Shown in pieces: positions 25,132-32,918 of a stretch of 64,000 bases of DNA; the first letter of the stretch is position 1, and the number at the start of each line of letters is the position of its first letter. The DNA is from JAXMAF01 sp046350555 (GTDB taxonomy: Bacteria > Planctomycetota > Phycisphaerae > Phycisphaerales > SM1A02). The position numbers were made by a program, and so were the translations under genes. Below the pieces are notes generated by a model that was not told the origin of the DNA, made no database searches, and saw nothing but the letters and a program-made list of their open reading frames with translations. The stretch spans positions 372,001-436,000 of the forward strand of contig JAXMAF010000005.1 of assembly GCA_046350555.1 (NCBI GenBank), read 5' to 3'.

Positions 25132-26247
25132 CTACGACAGGCTCACCGGCATCACCACGTACGTGAATTCCTGGCCGATTCGGAGGACGCCCGGCTTGTT
25201 CGGCGCCTTGAGCTCGATCTGCACCGAGCTGCCGTCGATCACCTTGAGGGCATCGAGCAGGAACGCCGGATTGAACCCGATCTCGATCGACTCGCCGTGA
25301 TAGTCCGTCAGGTCGACCTGGATCTCCGCCTCGCCCATCTCGGGAGCACGGCTGGAGAGCGTGAGCCGCCCGTCGCCGAACGCCATGCGCACGCCCTTGC
25401 TCTCCTCGTTCGTGAGCAGCGCCGCTCGCCGGACGGCGCTCGTGAACTCGCCGGAGTCGATCGAGACGCGCTTGTCCTGGTCCTTCGGGATCACATCCTC
25501 GAAGGGCGGGAAGGCGCCTTCGACCAGGTTGCTGGTCAGCAGCGCCGCGTCCTCGCCGTCGCCGATCGTGAAGCGGATCTGGCTCGCCTCGATCGCGATG
25601 TGCACCGGTGCGTCGGGGTCGTCGATCAATCGACCGAGCACGTTGAGCGCCTTGGTCGGCACGATGCAGCGCTGATCGCCCTCGCCGGCCGTGCTGCATT
25701 CGCCACGGGCCATGGCCAGGCGACGACCGTCGGTGGCGACAAGCCGCAGCTTGCGCCCCTGTCGGTCGAAGAGGACGCCGTTGATCGCGTACCGGCTGTT
25801 CTCGACCGCCGTCGCGAAGAGCGTGCGCGCGACGAGTCGGCGCAGCGCACCAGCCGGCACCTCCGAGACCGTGGCCTTGGCCGAGGGCTCCGGCATCGCC
25901 GGGAAGTCCTTCGCATCCTGGCCGAAGACCTTGAAGTGGGCGTCGGCGCCGCGAATGTGCACGGCGCCCTTCGCGGCCTCGAGGGTCAGCGTCGAGTCCT
26001 CGCTGGCGCGGACGATCTGCACCAGCTTGTCCGCGGGAACGAGCACCTCGCCCTCCTGCTTGACGTCGACCTGGGCGACGCCGAGGCGCAGTGAGAGCTC
26101 GAGGTCGGTCGCCGCGATCGCCAGGTGGCCGTTGCGGGCGGTCAGCCGGATGCACTGGAGGATGGGCGAGGGCGTCCGTGCGGCCACGACGCCCTGGGCC
26201 ATCGTGAGCGCGTCGAGCAACGCGGTGCGGTCGCAGACAACTTTCAT
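25132..26247 (-). CDS. dnaN: DNA polymerase III beta subunit (sliding clamp)
   Basis: 371 residues, three clamp domains. MKVVCDRTALLDALTMAQGVVAARTPSPIL is the usual start, ATDLELSLRLGV the first-domain motif, SRYAINGVLFD and LVATDGRRLAMARG the second-domain motifs, and FNPAFLLDALKVI plus FTYVVMPVSL the C terminus with the conserved VMP(V/M) end. Unusually for dnaN, the neighbours are rplM-rpsI upstream, not dnaA or recF, so this is not an obvious oriC locus. A repeat copy lies directly upstream. Confidence 0.97.
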   Translation of the reverse strand: MKVVCDRTALLDALTMAQGVVAARTPSPILQCIRLTARNGHLAIAATDLELSLRLGVAQVDVKQEGEVLVPADKLVQIVRASEDSTLTLEAAKGAVHIRGADAHFKVFGQDAKDFPAMPEPSAKATVSEVPAGALRRLVARTLFATAVENSRYAINGVLFDRQGRKLRLVATDGRRLAMARGECSTAGEGDQRCIVPTKALNVLGRLIDDPDAPVHIAIEASQIRFTIGDGEDAALLTSNLVEGAFPPFEDVIPKDQDKRVSIDSGEFTSAVRRAALLTNEESKGVRMAFGDGRLTLSSRAPEMGEAEIQVDLTDYHGESIEIGFNPAFLLDALKVIDGSSVQIELKAPNKPGVLRIGQEFTYVVMPVSLS

Positions 26248-26279
26248 GTGTGGTCGCTCTGGGTCTACGGGAGTCCGTG

Positions 26280-26387
26280 TGATGCGCGTCCCAGCCGATC
26301 CGCGCGCTCCGCCCGACGCCATCCCGCATCGAACGGCCACCGCTGGCAAGGGGTCGAACGCATGATGGTCTGCTGGAGTTCGCGTCG
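26280..26387 (-). repeat. Dispersed ~108-bp intergenic repeat, copy 6 (divergent, minus orientation)
   Basis: Read on the minus strand it carries CTCCAGCAGACC, CATGCGTTCGACCCC and CTGGGACGCGCATCA. It is the most diverged copy. It lies 185 nt after the rpsI stop, past that operon's terminator, and ends 32 nt before the dnaN start; it points the same way as rpsI. Confidence 0.75.
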
Positions 26388-26497
26388 GCTACGACAGGTA
26401 GTGTAATACGAATCCGGCTCGGCCATGGCGAGTTGTTCGACGAACGATTGGGCACGAGCGTCCGATCCATGCTTCGAGCCACTCGCGCCGCAAACGA

Positions 26498-26529
26498 CCA
26501 CCGCCGATCCTCGGACGGATCGGCGGTGG
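26498..26529 (-). terminator. Terminator of the rplM-rpsI operon
   Basis: CCACCGCCGATCC (26498-26510) is perfectly complementary to 26517-26529 around a 6-nt loop, and TCGTTT follows on the minus strand. It lies 43 nt after the rpsI stop. The rest of 26248-26572 holds repeat copy 6 and the dnaN upstream region; no further gene is seen. Confidence 0.8.
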
Positions 26530-26572
26530 GGGGTTTCGGTCGTCGAACGCCCTTGCGGCGAGATGCGTCGGA

Positions 26573-27010
26573 TCAACGCTTCGAGAACTGGAAGCGCCGA
26601 CGGGCACCGGCCTGGCCGTACTTCTTGCGCTCGACCTTCCGCGAATCGCGCGTGAGATAGGCGTTGTCGCGCAGGATCGGCTCGAGGGACGGGTCGTAGT
26701 TCTTGATGGCGCGACCGATGCCGAGCACCACGGCGCCGGCCTGGCCCGTGTATCCGCCGCCATCGGTGTTCACGTCGATGTCCACGCGTCCGCCGAGCGA
26801 GGTCTTGTCGAGGATCGTGAGGATGTCCTTGCGGTCTCGATCCTCGGTGAAGTAGACCTCGAGCGCCTTCCCGTTGATGACGATCTTGCCGCCTCCCGGG
26901 CGCATGCGCACGCGGGCGACGGCGGTCTTGCGTCGGCCCGTGCCGCGCCACCAGCCTTGGGCGTCTGGACCGAGTGCGGCAACGGGGGTGGCGGCGGGGG
27001 CTTGGGTCAT
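26573..27010 (-). CDS. rpsI: 30S ribosomal protein S9
   Basis: 145 residues. GTGRRKTAVARVRMRPGGGKIVING opens the conserved core, then AVVLGIGRAIKNYDP and the tRNA-contacting C terminus KYGQAGARRRFQFSKR, which ends in the invariant SKR. The first ~20 residues (Ala/Pro-rich) are an extension over E. coli S9. It lies 43 nt downstream of rplM in the standard L13-S9 operon and is followed by a strong terminator. Confidence 0.97.
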   Translation of the reverse strand: MTQAPAATPVAALGPDAQGWWRGTGRRKTAVARVRMRPGGGKIVINGKALEVYFTEDRDRKDILTILDKTSLGGRVDIDVNTDGGGYTGQAGAVVLGIGRAIKNYDPSLEPILRDNAYLTRDSRKVERKKYGQAGARRRFQFSKR

Positions 27011-27053
27011 GAGGATCGGATCTGGAGGCGTCGGCGAGCGGTCTTCGGTTCGG

Positions 27054-27494
27054 TCACGCGTTGACTTCGAGCGGCTTGGGCTGCTGCGCCTGATGCGGGT
27101 GACCATCGCCGGCGTAGACGAAGAGGTTTCCGTACATCTTCCGGCCGAGGCGGCCCTTGGGAAGCATGCGGCGGATGGCATCCTCGATCAGTCGCTCCGG
27201 GTGCGTCTCCTGCACGGTGCGGTAGGTCTGGACGCGAAGTCCGCTCGGATGGCCGCTCCACCGGCGCCGCGTCTTCAGGTCGAGCTTCTTGCCCGTCAAC
27301 ACGACCTTGTCGGCGTTGGTGACGATCACCGCCTCGCCCGTGTTCACATGGGGCGTGTATTCCGGACGATGCTTGCCCATCAGCACCTGGGCCACGTCGG
27401 CGGCCAGGCGGCCAAGGACCTTGCCTTGGGCATCCACGTGGCGCCACGTGGTCTTGGTCTCTTCGGCACGCATGAGCGTCGTCTGGCGAGGCAT
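27054..27494 (-). CDS. rplM: 50S ribosomal protein L13
   Basis: 146 residues, an early-assembly 23S rRNA-binding protein. WRHVDAQGKVLGRLAADVAQVLMGKH, VNTGEAVIVTNADKVVLTGKK, PERLIEDAIRRMLPKGRLGRKMYGNLFVYAG and HPHQAQQPKPLEV are all diagnostic. ATG 27494 agrees with the normal N-terminal length plus seven residues. First gene of the L13-S9 operon. Confidence 0.97.
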   Translation of the reverse strand: MPRQTTLMRAEETKTTWRHVDAQGKVLGRLAADVAQVLMGKHRPEYTPHVNTGEAVIVTNADKVVLTGKKLDLKTRRRWSGHPSGLRVQTYRTVQETHPERLIEDAIRRMLPKGRLGRKMYGNLFVYAGDGHPHQAQQPKPLEVNA

Positions 27495-27709
27495 GGCAGG
27501 AGGTTTCCAGGAGTGGCCGACCGACTCGATCCGGGCTGGTTCGCCGGACCGCAGTTCGCGACCGGTTGTCGTCGCTGGCGTGTGACCCGCCAGCCGGCCG
27601 CGTCGCGACGGGCGAAGCGCAGCCGGAGACGATTCCGTCCGCGCAGAAGCGAATCGCAGAGGATACCGGGCCCCTTGCCGATGTCAAGGTTGTCGCCTCG
27701 GGCTGGATG

Positions 27710-27715
27710 TACGAT
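27710..27715 (+). promoter_or_regulatory. Candidate -10 element (TACGAT), leaderless start
   Basis: TACGAT, then 6 nt, then GTG 27722. The ATG overlapping the box (27707) could also be read as a start, but it would lie within the promoter. Confidence 0.45.
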
Positions 27716-27721
27716 GGCGGC

Positions 27722-29317
27722 GTGACCCCCCATCCCGAGGCGAACCCATCCTTGAGTCCCGAGCCCATGGGCGTTCCGGCGGAGCGTCGATCCTCGAGAT
27801 TCGATCGTCCGCTCGCCGTGCTGGCGTGGCTCGTGATCGTGGCCACCTTCCTCGTGTTCGTCCGCGCCCAGAACGAGCGACGGGAGGAGCGGATGGAAGG
27901 CGGCGGCGCGGGGTTGCGGATTGCCGAGCTCCAGGCGAAGTACATGGTCGGAGCGGCCAACATGACCGGATCGGGCCCGGCTGCGCCCGGCGATGCCCAA
28001 CCGCGCGATGCGGCGGCCGCGCAGCAACTGGTCGATGCCGCCGGGATGATCAATGCGGGCTCGGTCGAGCAGCGGCTGCGGTACGTGGTCGTCGTCGGCG
28101 AGCTGGGTGGTCCGCGGCGGATGCTCGAGGCGGCCGCGCGGCTGCGCGCCGAGCTGCCCGGCGACGCGGGTGGCGAGTCGCCGCGACCCGCCGCCGGCAC
28201 CGCGGCGACGCTCGATGCGCTCGAGCGAGTCGCGGCGACGCGGGCCCTGCGCGAGGCGTCCGAGCCCCCGACGGACGCTGGAATCTCGGCGACGTCCGCG
28301 TCACCGGCCACGTCGACCGCGACCGGGCCTGTGGTCTCGTCCGCCGACGCGGCGCTCCTGCGCAAGAACCTCGGCTGGTTCGGGGAGTTGGCGCTCGTTC
28401 CGGCGGCTTCCGGCGAGAGCGCGGAGCGCAGCGCCGTGCTGGCGCCGGCCAAGCGGCTGGTCGTCGGCGCGATCACGCTGCTCGTCGTCGCGGGCATTGC
28501 GGCGACGGCGGGATTCGCCGGCCTCATCGTCCTGCTGGTGCTGGCGCTGCTCGGGACGGTCCGCCCCCGGTTTCGAAGCGGCGCCGCGCGGGCGAGCGTC
28601 TATGCCGAGACATTCGCGGTCTGGTTCCTCCTCTTCCTCGGGTTCGCCGCGACCGTTGGACGCCTCGCGGCGCTGGGGCCGATGGGTTCGAGCATCGTCG
28701 CGATGCTCGGCAGTCTCGCGGCGCTCGGCTGGCCCGTGCTCCGCGGCATCCCCTTCGCCGACGTGCGGCGCGATATCGGCCTGCACACCGGACGCGGCGT
28801 GCTGCGCGAGGCGCTCGCCGGCGTCGCGGCCTACGCGATGACGCTGCCGCTGCTGGGCATCGGGATCCTGCTCATGTTCGCGCTCATGTGGCTGGGCAAG
28901 CGCCTTGGCGGCGCCGGGTCGGAGAGCCCCTTCTCGCCGAGCGACGCGCCGTCGCATCCGTTGATCGAGTTCATCGCCGGCAACGGCCCCACGGGCATGT
29001 TCATGGCCGCGCTGCTGGCGTGCGTCGTGGCGCCGCTCGTCGAGGAGACGATGTTCCGCGGCGTCCTCTACCGGCACCTGCGCGACGCCACGCGACGACT
29101 CGGCCAGTGGCCGAGCATCGTGATCGCCGCCCTCGTCGCGGCGTTCATCTTCGCGGCGATCCATCCGCAGGGATGGGTGACGGTCCCGGCGCTGATGTCC
29201 CTCGCCTGCGGCTTCACGCTGGCCCGCGAGTCCCGCGACTCGCTGATTCCCGGCATGGTCGCGCACGGGGTCAACAACGGCGCCATCGTGGGCCTGCTGG
29301 TCCTCGCGTTCGCGTGA
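27722..29317 (+). CDS. CPBP-family intramembrane metalloprotease (Abi/CAAX type)
   Basis: About 531 residues. One membrane segment near residue 35 (VLAWLVIVATFLVFV), a large extracytoplasmic or cytoplasmic Ala-rich region to about residue 240, then seven or eight hydrophobic helices. Active-site motifs of the CPBP family are present: VEETMFRGVLYRHL (EExxxR), FAAIHPQG (FxxxH) and the final HGVNNG (HxxxN/D). CAAX-prenyl-protease-like fold; in bacteria such proteins process or modify membrane substrates, and the substrate here is unknown. The start choice, GTG 27722, rests on the TACGAT box; the open frame extends up to 27566 but that part overlaps the promoter of the divergent rplM operon. A repeat copy follows the stop. 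Confidence 0.85.
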   Translation: MTPHPEANPSLSPEPMGVPAERRSSRFDRPLAVLAWLVIVATFLVFVRAQNERREERMEGGGAGLRIAELQAKYMVGAANMTGSGPAAPGDAQPRDAAAAQQLVDAAGMINAGSVEQRLRYVVVVGELGGPRRMLEAAARLRAELPGDAGGESPRPAAGTAATLDALERVAATRALREASEPPTDAGISATSASPATSTATGPVVSSADAALLRKNLGWFGELALVPAASGESAERSAVLAPAKRLVVGAITLLVVAGIAATAGFAGLIVLLVLALLGTVRPRFRSGAARASVYAETFAVWFLLFLGFAATVGRLAALGPMGSSIVAMLGSLAALGWPVLRGIPFADVRRDIGLHTGRGVLREALAGVAAYAMTLPLLGIGILLMFALMWLGKRLGGAGSESPFSPSDAPSHPLIEFIAGNGPTGMFMAALLACVVAPLVEETMFRGVLYRHLRDATRRLGQWPSIVIAALVAAFIFAAIHPQGWVTVPALMSLACGFTLARESRDSLIPGMVAHGVNNGAIVGLLVLAFA

Positions 29318-29350
29318 GCGACGCGACGCGAGCGTCGAATGGGACGCAGC

Positions 29351-29459
29351 TCACACGGATTCCAGTCGACCTGCGTGCGTTCGACCCCCTGGCCCACAGG
29401 TGCGTCTCGCGACGGAACTGGGTTGGGCGGAGCGCGGGCGTCAACTGGGACGCCTCCTA
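29351..29459 (+). repeat. Dispersed ~108-bp intergenic repeat, copy 2
   Basis: Starts 33 nt after the CPBP stop, same orientation, with CACACGGATTCCAG at the left and CAACTGGGACGC at the right. Its right end coincides with the stop codon (minus-strand TAG, 29459-29457) of the convergent SnoaL gene. Confidence 0.88.
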
Positions 29460-30095
29460 CCCCTGCGCGTACATGTACTCCTCGCGCACGATCTCGCCGT
29501 CCTCGACGGTGTAGACGCCCACCTCGACCGCGTCGACGCGCTCGCCGCCGGCGGGTGTGAACGACATCGAGTAGCGCACGCTGAACACGGTGGCGCCGAC
29601 GAAGGGGCCCTCGGCCGAGAGCGCATGCGTCTCGTGGTTGGCCTCCCACCACGCCCACTTCTCCTCGATGCCCTTCATGCCCTTCCACCACATGCCGTCG
29701 CCTTCGATGGAGAGGATCTCGTCCGCGTACCACTTGCGCACCGCCTCCGCGGAGCGGCCCACGTTTACGAGCATCACCAGATCGCGGCCGATCTCGGCGG
29801 CGCTCGGTCCGCCCCCCGTGGAGATCTTCCTTGGCGGCGCGGCCGCCTCGCGCTGGACCGCGGCCGACGCCTTCGAACGCGGCGGGGCGGAGCTGCCTCC
29901 GGATTTGGTCGCGACGGCGCCGCGTCGCGCACCCTTCCTCGCCGGCGCTGCGGCCGCTGCGCTGGCCCGCTTCGCGCGGGCCGCCCTCGACGTGGCGCGC
30001 CGGGCCGCCGCGCCCTTGCCGGTGGCGGTCCGCGTCGCCGCGCGCTTCGCCGTCTTCGCCTTATTCGTCGCTTTCGTCTTCGGCTGCTTGGCCAT
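29457..30095 (-). CDS. SnoaL/NTF2-like protein with histone-H1-like Lys/Ala-rich N-terminal tail
   Basis: 212 residues. The first ~95 are almost only Lys, Arg, Ala, Thr and Ser (KQPKTKATNKAKTAKRAA...), resembling bacterial histone-H1-like tails that bind DNA or RNA. Residues 100-212 form an NTF2/SnoaL-like alpha+beta barrel: GRDLVMLVNVGRSAEAVRKWY, GMWWKGMKGIEEKW, VFSVRYSMSFTP and VYTVEDGEIVREEYMY. Such folds serve as small-molecule enzymes or polyketide cyclases; no clear catalytic set is visible, so the function is open. AGGAA lies 9 nt before the ATG. A 1603-codon open frame that continues upstream on this strand is a shadow of the chemosensory operon. Confidence 0.82.
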   Translation of the reverse strand: MAKQPKTKATNKAKTAKRAATRTATGKGAAARRATSRAARAKRASAAAAAPARKGARRGAVATKSGGSSAPPRSKASAAVQREAAAPPRKISTGGGPSAAEIGRDLVMLVNVGRSAEAVRKWYADEILSIEGDGMWWKGMKGIEEKWAWWEANHETHALSAEGPFVGATVFSVRYSMSFTPAGGERVDAVEVGVYTVEDGEIVREEYMYAQG

Positions 30096-30275
30096 TGGCG
30101 GATTCCTGCTCGTTGAGGGGTGCGTGGCTGCATGGTAACGGCGTGATCGCGCGCTGCGCGAGCGACCAACGGAATCCCCGGGGACGAACGGGCAAAGAGT
30201 GCCCCGACTGGACCGCGCGGGCGTTGCACGCCAACATGCGGCGAATCCCCGCCCTCGTTGCGCGGAGACCGACGC

Positions 30276-32345
30276 ATGAACAAGCCTCCATTTCTCAAGA
30301 GCATCGCCGGCCGCCTGCTGCTGCTGGGGGTCGTTCCCGCGATGCTCGCCATCGCGGCGGTCATTGTCCTCGGCACGCTCGACTCCTATGAGCAGCTTCT
30401 CTCGGCCGAACAGGAGACGCTGCGCGCCCAGGCCGACGGAGCGGCGCGCGAGATGGACATTCGCAACGACCGCTGGAACAGCGTCGTCCAGGTGATGGCG
30501 GCGGCGCAGACGAACGGCCTCTTCGGACAGCGGGCCCAGTCCAGTGGCTTCGTCCGCGAGGTCGCGGAGATGTTCACGCTTCGCCAGGCCCTGCCGCAGA
30601 TCATCGGCGCGTATGTGCTCTACGAGCCCGACGCCGACGGCAACGACGCGAAGGCGGCGAAGTCCACCGATGCTCCGCGCGACGCGATGGACGCGAACGG
30701 GCGTTTCCTCGCGCACTGGCATTTCGACGATGCCAAGGCGCTGCGAAGCAGGCCGGCGACGGGCATGGAATCGATGGACTACTACCTCGGGCCGAAGGCC
30801 GACTTCGGCCGAACCGGGAAGCCCGGCCCGTACATGACCGAGCCTTGGGTGTCCGAGGGCGTCGCGAGGATCTCGCACCTCCATCCGATCGTCGTCGGCG
30901 GCCGCTTCGCCGGCGTGGTCGGCGTCGATCGCGCGCTGCTCACGATCGAGGCGACCCTCGCGGACATCAAGGAGCGATTCGGCGTCGACGTCTTCCTGCT
31001 CAGCCGCGCCGAGAGCTTCATCGCGGCGACGACCGATCATGCCGCCAGCGGCGCCGAGCGGCATGCGACGAGCCTCAAGGACAGGCGACTCGCCGAGACG
31101 CCATTCGCCCCGCTCGGCGCGATCTGGCACGGCGCCGGGGACCGGGTCGTGGTCGCCGACGATCCCCAGCTCGGCGAGCCCTGTTTCTTTGCCGTCGCGG
31201 AGATGCCGGTCGGCGGCTGGACGCTGGTGATCCGCGAGACGAAGGCGGAGGTGATGGCGCCGGCGAACCGCTCGCTGCGGCGCAACATCCTGCTCGGGCT
31301 GCTGGGCATGGTGGTCGTCGGCGGGCTCATGTTCCTCGCCTCGCGCACCTTCGCGCGGCGCGTGCAGGTGGCCGTGGAGACGGCGGACCTCATCGCCCGG
31401 GGCGACCTCACGCGCGACGTCGAGCGAAGCACGAGCGCCGACGAGACGGGCCTCCTGCTGGGGGCGATGGGAACGATGAGCGGCAACCTCAACGGGCTCG
31501 CCGGCAGCGTCCGGCGCGCGAGCATCCAGCTCAACTCCACGGCGACCGAGATGACGGCCACCGCGAAGCAGCAGGAGGCCGCGGCGAGCCGCTTCGGCGC
31601 CGCCAGCAGCGAGATCGCCGCGGCGGTGAAGGAGATCTCGGCGACGAGCCAGGACCTGGTGCGCACCATGGACGGCGTGAACACCGCCGCGGGCGAGACC
31701 GCGGCGCTCGCCACCAGCGGGCGCGCCGGGCTTCAGGGCATGGAGGCGGTCATGGGCGACCTGGTGCGCGCCACCGCGTCGATCGCGGAGAAGCTCGCGG
31801 CGATCAACGAGCGGTCGCAGAAGATCACGACCGTCGTGACCACCATCACGCGCGTCGCCGACCAGACCAACATCCTCTCCATCAACGCCGCGATCGAGGC
31901 GGAGAAGGCGGGCGAATACGGCGGCGGCTTCCTGGTGATTGCCCGCGAGATCCGGCGGCTCGCCGACCAGACCGCCGCGGCCACGCTCGACATCGAGCAG
32001 ATGGTGAAGCAGATGCAGTCGGCGGTCGGCGCCGGCGTCATGGAGATGGACCGCTTCGGCGACCAGGTCCGGCGCGGCGAACACGACGTCGCCACGATCG
32101 GCTCGCAGCTCGGCGAGATCATCGAACGGGTCAACGCGAGCACCGACAGCTTCCGGCAGGTGAGCGAATCGATGCAGAGCCAGTCCGAAGGCGCGCAGCA
32201 GATCAGCGACGCGATGGTGCAGCTCAGCGGCACGGCGAGCCAGACGATGCAGTCGATCCACGAGTTCGGCCGCGCGGCCGAGGATCTCCAGTCCGCGATC
32301 GGCTCGCTGCGCGAAGCGGTGAGCCAGTTCAAGGTGAAGGACTGA
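30276..32345 (+). CDS. wspA: WspA-like methyl-accepting chemotaxis receptor
   Basis: 689-residue membrane receptor. TM1 covers about residues 8-35 (RLLLLGVVPAMLAIAAVIVL). A ~300-residue periplasmic sensor of the Cache kind follows, then TM2 near 337-358 (NILLGLLGMVVVGGLMFLAS), HAMP (SADETGLLLGAMGTM) and the signalling coil. The tip region ADQTNILSINAAIEAEKAG, followed by IAREIRRLADQTAAATLDIEQM, is characteristic of WspA-class receptors. ATG 30276 has GGAGA upstream; the longer GTG/ATG option at 30258 is less likely. It heads a seven-gene operon; the wspB start follows the stop by 3 nt. Ligand or surface cue unknown. Confidence 0.93.
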   Translation: MNKPPFLKSIAGRLLLLGVVPAMLAIAAVIVLGTLDSYEQLLSAEQETLRAQADGAAREMDIRNDRWNSVVQVMAAAQTNGLFGQRAQSSGFVREVAEMFTLRQALPQIIGAYVLYEPDADGNDAKAAKSTDAPRDAMDANGRFLAHWHFDDAKALRSRPATGMESMDYYLGPKADFGRTGKPGPYMTEPWVSEGVARISHLHPIVVGGRFAGVVGVDRALLTIEATLADIKERFGVDVFLLSRAESFIAATTDHAASGAERHATSLKDRRLAETPFAPLGAIWHGAGDRVVVADDPQLGEPCFFAVAEMPVGGWTLVIRETKAEVMAPANRSLRRNILLGLLGMVVVGGLMFLASRTFARRVQVAVETADLIARGDLTRDVERSTSADETGLLLGAMGTMSGNLNGLAGSVRRASIQLNSTATEMTATAKQQEAAASRFGAASSEIAAAVKEISATSQDLVRTMDGVNTAAGETAALATSGRAGLQGMEAVMGDLVRATASIAEKLAAINERSQKITTVVTTITRVADQTNILSINAAIEAEKAGEYGGGFLVIAREIRRLADQTAAATLDIEQMVKQMQSAVGAGVMEMDRFGDQVRRGEHDVATIGSQLGEIIERVNASTDSFRQVSESMQSQSEGAQQISDAMVQLSGTASQTMQSIHEFGRAAEDLQSAIGSLREAVSQFKVKD

Positions 32346-32348
32346 TCG

Positions 32349-32918
32349 GTGAACGGCGCGGCACATCGCTCCTCCGACTCGCCCCGCCTCGGCGGGGACG
32401 GCGCGGCCGAGGCGCCGTCGCGCCCCACGCTGGCGCTGGTCTGGCGCGTCGGCCGCCTGCTTTGCGCCAGCGAGGCGGCGACGATCGAGGAGGTCCTCTC
32501 GCCGGTGCCTTGCTGGGCGGCGCCGCTTGTCCCGCCGTGGGTGCGCGGTCTCTTCTCCTATCGCGGCGAGCTCGCCGCGATGGTCGACGTGGCGGCGCTT
32601 CTCGGGATCGAGGCGACCGAGGATCGCATGTCCAATCGCGTGCTCGTGATGCGGCTGGATCCCCATGGATCGACGACCGGCGCGGCGGAGCGTGGGGCGC
32701 GCCTGCTGGGACTCTGGGTGCACTCCGTGCTCGACCTCGCCTCGGTCGACTTCCGGTCGGCGGCGGCGCATCCGGGATTCGCCAATGATCAGGCCCGGTT
32801 CCTTGGACCGATCGGGCAGACGCCGTGGGGGCTTGCGCAGTTGGTGACGCCGCGCGAGCTCTTCACCGAGGAACAGTGGGCCGTCGTCTCCGCCCGGCTT
32901 CGCGAGGGCGGAGCATGA
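32349..32918 (+). CDS. wspB: WspB-like CheW coupling protein
   Basis: 189 residues with one CheW fold after a disordered ~27-residue start: LALVWRVGRLLCASEAATIEEVLS, VPPWVRGLFSYRGELAAMVDVAALLG (conserved CheW strand pair), SNRVLVMRL and LLGLWVHSVLDL. It couples the receptor to the CheA-type kinase. GTG 32349 is 3 nt after the wspA stop; the TGA overlaps the ATG of the next gene (ATGA). Confidence 0.87.
   Translation: MNGAAHRSSDSPRLGGDGAAEAPSRPTLALVWRVGRLLCASEAATIEEVLSPVPCWAAPLVPPWVRGLFSYRGELAAMVDVAALLGIEATEDRMSNRVLVMRLDPHGSTTGAAERGARLLGLWVHSVLDLASVDFRSAAAHPGFANDQARFLGPIGQTPWGLAQLVTPRELFTEEQWAVVSARLREGGA

Noticed and set aside
30189..30275. Sigma-54 promoter before the wspA gene (TGG...TTGCA words)
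   Set aside because: The spacing between GG and GC is about 14 nt instead of the required 10.
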